Origin: an uncultured Collinsella sp.
Lineage (GTDB): Bacteria > Actinomycetota > Coriobacteriia > Coriobacteriales > Coriobacteriaceae
Direction: 5' to 3'
NCBI GenBank assembly: GCA_900542905.1
Contig: UQPF01000001.1
Location: 186,001 to 250,000, forward strand
DNA length: 64,000 bases
The notes below the pieces were generated by a model. It saw only the letters and a list, made by a program, of their open reading frames with translations. It was not told the DNA's origin and searched no databases. A program made the position numbers and the translations under genes. Shown in pieces: positions 61,318 through 64,000 of this stretch (positions within the stretch are counted from its first letter, which is position 1; each line of letters opens with the position of its first letter).

Positions 61318-62823
61318 TCATTTTGCCCAGGGGAAAGCCGAGGCCGCGGCCATGTTCTTGCGCACGAGCTCGTCGCGCACCTGGGCCAGGCCCTGTTCCA
61401 TACCCACCACGTAGGTCTGCGGATACAGGAAGCGCTTGAAAGCCGCATCCAGATGATCGAGCGCCCAAGCACAGCGCTCGCGCGCGTCCTTGATGCTCTC
61501 ACGCGGAACCACCGCACTGCCATCGCGCACGATCGGCACCAGCAGCTCGCGATACTCAAGCTCCGACACATCGGTCACCAGGGCGGCATCGTTCACGGCC
61601 ACGAGGGTATTGCCGCGCGCGGCGCCCTCCCCCGCCAGATGGTCCTCGTCATAGATCATGTCGCAGACCGGTCCACCAAAGCCGTCGTAATAGCGGCGCA
61701 CACGCTGCACGCCCGGGATCGTGCGCTTGTAGGGCTGCTCGGAGAGCTTGACCACCGGCGTCCACGGGTCGGCCTCGCTCGCACGGCGGGCGGAAAGCTT
61801 GTACACGCCGCCCAGCGCCGGTTGGTCGTAGCAGGTCGCGAGCTTGGTGCCCACGCCAAAGCTATCGATGGGCGCGCCCTGGTCGAGCAGCGACTGAATC
61901 GTGTACTCGTCAAGATCGTTGGAAACCGAGATCCCCACATAGGGCAGGCCCTCGGCATCAAAACGGCCGCGAACATACTTGGAGAGCTTGGCGAGGTCGC
62001 CGGAGTCGATGCGAATGGCCGACAGGCGCTCGCCCACCGCTTCCATCTCCTTGGCAACCGTAATGGCATGTTCACAGCCCTCGCGCACATCGTAGGTGTC
62101 GATAAGCAGCGTACAGTTCTTGGGGCTCGATTTGGCAAAGGCACGGAAGGCCTCGAGCTCAGAATCAAAGCTCATCACCCAGCTGTGCGCATGCGTGCCA
62201 AAGACGGGAATACCGTAGCGGCGGCCGGCGAGCACATTGGACGTAGAGGAGCAGCCGGCAACGTAGCTCGCGCGCGCAACGGCCAGGCCGCCATCGGGAC
62301 CCTGGGCTCGGCGCAGGCCAAACTCCGCCACGGGGCGACCGTCGGCGGCGAGCACCACGCGCGCCGTCTTGGTGGCGACAAGCGTCTGGAACCCGACGAT
62401 GTTGAGCAGCGCCGTCTCGAGCAGCTGGCACTCCAGCGCGGGGCCGGTGACGCGCACCATGGGCTCACGCGGAAAGACGAGCTCGCCCTCGGGCACGGCG
62501 TCGATGTTTACATGCGCGCGAAAATCGCGCAGGTAGTCGAGGAATCCGGGCTTGAACATCGCACCGCCGGCCGGGGCCTCAAGCGATGCGAGGTAGTCGA
62601 TATCCTCGGGCGTAAAGCGCAGGTTCTCGACCAGCTCGGGCAGCTCGGCGGTGCCGCACATGACGGCATAGGCGCTGCCAAAGGGATGGTCGCGGTAAAA
62701 CGCGGTAAAACAACCCTGCTCATTGGCCTTGCCGCTCTCCCACAGGCCCTGGGCCATAGTGAGCTCGTACAGATCGGTGAGCATTGCGATGTCGGTGGGA
62801 TGAGAGATATCGGTCAAAGCCAT
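61318..62823 (-). CDS. pncB: Nicotinate phosphoribosyltransferase
   Basis: 501 residues from the ATG at 62823 (GAAAGGT upstream); the frame to 62880 has no site. Features: LTDLYELTMAQGLWE at the start, GFQTLVATKTARVV, FGLRRAQGPDGG (the PRPP/nicotinate region), THAHSWVMSF, IDTYDVREG, IRIDSGDLAKLSKYVR and GVGTKLATCYDQPALGGVYKL. It makes nicotinate mononucleotide in NAD salvage, in the cytoplasm. The SIR2-like gene far upstream would consume NAD, but no link is claimed. Confidence 0.93.
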   Translation of the reverse strand: MALTDISHPTDIAMLTDLYELTMAQGLWESGKANEQGCFTAFYRDHPFGSAYAVMCGTAELPELVENLRFTPEDIDYLASLEAPAGGAMFKPGFLDYLRDFRAHVNIDAVPEGELVFPREPMVRVTGPALECQLLETALLNIVGFQTLVATKTARVVLAADGRPVAEFGLRRAQGPDGGLAVARASYVAGCSSTSNVLAGRRYGIPVFGTHAHSWVMSFDSELEAFRAFAKSSPKNCTLLIDTYDVREGCEHAITVAKEMEAVGERLSAIRIDSGDLAKLSKYVRGRFDAEGLPYVGISVSNDLDEYTIQSLLDQGAPIDSFGVGTKLATCYDQPALGGVYKLSARRASEADPWTPVVKLSEQPYKRTIPGVQRVRRYYDGFGGPVCDMIYDEDHLAGEGAARGNTLVAVNDAALVTDVSELEYRELLVPIVRDGSAVVPRESIKDARERCAWALDHLDAAFKRFLYPQTYVVGMEQGLAQVRDELVRKNMAAASAFPWAK

Positions 62824-62907
62824 GAGGCGACCTTTCGGATGTGTGGTGCAGAATTTGAGGGTTGGACGAGAGCAGAGCATGCGGACATGACGCCCGATGC
62901 AAATCGG

Positions 62908-63366
62908 TTAGAGCAGGCCCATGCTGGTCAGGATCGTGTAGCCCATAAAGATGACAAACGCGATGAGGGCAAGGACAATGATGATTTTTTGAGCCGGCGC
63001 CATGCCAGGGATCTCGTTCTCGCCCGTAGGTTCCTTGGAGGTAACCATGCGCTGGGCAAAGGTCATCTCGTCACGGCTCGGCTTGGGCTCGACGGACTTA
63101 AGACGAGCGGCCTTTTTAGGCTGAGGTTTGGGCGCGGCAGGTGCAGGCTTCGCAGCAGCGGGCTTGGGTGCGGGCGCGGGCTTGCGCTCGGATGCGGCGT
63201 TCGAGGCGACCTCCTCGGCCTTCGCACGCTCGGCGCGCAGGGCAGCCAGCTCCTCACGCTCGCGACGGGCCTCTTCCCGAGCCTCGCGGCGGGCCTTCTC
63301 AGCGCGGAGCTCTTCCAACTCAGCGCGCTCCTCGTCGGACAATGGTTGGGACTCAAGCTCTGCCAT
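62908..63366 (-). CDS. Small tail-anchored protein with coiled coil and Pro/Ala/Lys linker
   Basis: 152 residues from the ATG at 63366 (AAAGGG upstream). Residues 1-60 are highly charged Glu/Arg/Ala (EERAELEELRAEKARREAREEARRERE), a predicted coiled coil. A KPAPAPKPAAAKPAPAAPK linker follows, then one hydrophobic segment at the very end (IIIVLALIAFVIFMGYTIL). The topology suggests a cytoplasmic domain tethered to the membrane by its tail. No family recognised. Confidence 0.6.
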   Translation of the reverse strand: MAELESQPLSDEERAELEELRAEKARREAREEARREREELAALRAERAKAEEVASNAASERKPAPAPKPAAAKPAPAAPKPQPKKAARLKSVEPKPSRDEMTFAQRMVTSKEPTGENEIPGMAPAQKIIIVLALIAFVIFMGYTILTSMGLL

Positions 63367-63430
63367 GGTATAGCCCTTTCTTTTAAAAAAAGCCGCCGAC
63401 ACAATGTCAGCGGCTTATCAAATCCAAGGG

Positions 63431-63503
63431 TGGAGACGAAGGGAGTCGAACCCTCGGCCTCTGCCATGCGACGGCAGCGCTCTCCCAACTGAGCTACGTC
63501 CCC
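63431..63503 (-). tRNA. tRNA-Ala (CGC)
   Basis: Minus strand: acceptor GGGGACG with CGTCTCC, D-arm GCTC/GAGC, anticodon loop GTCGCAT (CGC, reading GCG), and T-arm GAGGG TTCGACT CCCTT. Discriminator A; CCA not encoded. Confidence 0.93.
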
Positions 63504-63653
63504 AGGACAAGTCGATATTTTACCTACGGCTCGCCAACTGTCAACGCCCAATAACCAGTCTTTTTGGGGCGCGGCTATTTTGGCAACTTTTCGAACAGGC
63601 GATCCTCTCGATGATTTTTTATCCCCGTCCCAGAAAAATCATCGACGAACGCA

Positions 63654-64000
63654 CTACTTTGCGCTGGTAAGAACACCGGTGGTGTCGAAGGCCGGGGTGA
63701 AGCTCTCGTCTACCGCGCCGCCCTCTTGCCAGAACATCGTCGTAAAACCCAGGTCGTCGGCATGGTCGAGCACCTGCTCGTACTCCTCACGCGTCACGGC
63801 GCGTGCCAGGTCGCCGCCCTGCTCGCGCATGAGCGCATTGGGCGTGTACTGGTTCATGACCGAGATCGGCACATCGCCCACCGTCTGCCACACTAGGTCT
63901 AGCACGCGGCACGAATCGTCCGCATGCCCCGGAAGCACCAGGTGACGCACGATGATGCCGCGCTTCATGAGCCCGTCCTCGTCCACCAACTCTCCCCCGC
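63654..64000 (-). CDS. C-terminal part of a PflX-like radical SAM protein; 5' end outside the window
   Basis: About 115 residues to the stop at 63654. The frame stays open to the window edge, so the GTG at 63989 is not its start. MKRGIIVRHLVLPGHADDSCRVLDLVWQTVGDVPISVMNQYTPN is the typical C-terminal part of the PflX group of putative pyruvate formate-lyase activase-like proteins. The CxxxCxxC cluster site would lie in the missing N-terminus. The target enzyme of this group is unknown. Confidence 0.75.
   Translation of the reverse strand, partial: GGELVDEDGLMKRGIIVRHLVLPGHADDSCRVLDLVWQTVGDVPISVMNQYTPNALMREQGGDLARAVTREEYEQVLDHADDLGFTTMFWQEGGAVDESFTPAFDTTGVLTSAK

Overview
The window looks like a chromosomal segment of a high-GC, Gram-positive gut anaerobe of the class Coriobacteriia, most likely Collinsella or a close relative. 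This is inferred from three things: long surface proteins built of ChW (clostridial hydrophobic W) repeats, a GGGtGRT/NifU-like gene pair beside an actinobacterial-type SUF operon, and a Rho factor with a very long low-complexity N-terminus. No 16S or other marker gene is present to confirm the genus.

Region 1 (1-16265), cell envelope. After the tail of a membrane protein, probably a polysaccharide flippase, come five consecutive minus-strand genes for secreted ChW-repeat proteins of about 950-1055 residues. Each carries a different enzyme module: a polysialyltransferase-like domain, an L,D-transpeptidase, a GH25 muramidase plus a Cys/His peptidase, an NlpC/P60 peptidase and a C39-type peptidase. 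Three share a 14-repeat layout arranged mostly in triads. Parts of these genes are extremely GC-rich while the rest is near 50% GC, and a 284-bp block is shared letter for letter by two of them. This indicates cassette exchange.

Region 2 (16684-21097), plus strand and AT-richer, is an accessory island. It holds a STAS-like/GHKL-ATPase/STAS-like protein, a SIR2-like protein whose usual histidine appears to be missing, and a translationally coupled DUF4869/P-loop ATPase pair whose ATPase seems to end in a TOPRIM-like half. It has the look of a defence or stress-switch locus and is the best candidate here for an undescribed system.

Region 3 (21094-33721): six GT2 glycosyltransferases for a surface glycan (five in a minus-strand array), a degenerate AAA-ATPase-like protein, a secreted lysozyme-like protein with an MPKTG sorting signal, and an orphan HI0074/HEPN-type protein.

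Region 4 (33733-43264), iron-sulfur metabolism. An Rrf2/IscR-like regulator is divergent from sufC-sufB-sufD-sufS-sufU, whose genes are tightly spaced or overlapping. A RAYT-like Y1 transposase follows, then a NifU-like protein coupled to a GGGtGRT protein.

Region 5 (43516-64000), mostly housekeeping: an FAD oxidoreductase, two identical-looking tRNA-Lys(CTT) genes and tRNA-His, a class I aminotransferase, a ROK fructokinase, a VanZ-like protein, an Ala-rich membrane protein, rho, argS, a CarD-like regulator, an HD hydrolase framed by two identical hairpins, proA, a proline iminopeptidase-like hydrolase, proB, pncB, a small tail-anchored protein, tRNA-Ala(CGC) and the end of a PflX-like radical SAM gene. 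All base and residue positions were counted by hand, and starts were chosen from visible ribosome binding sites.
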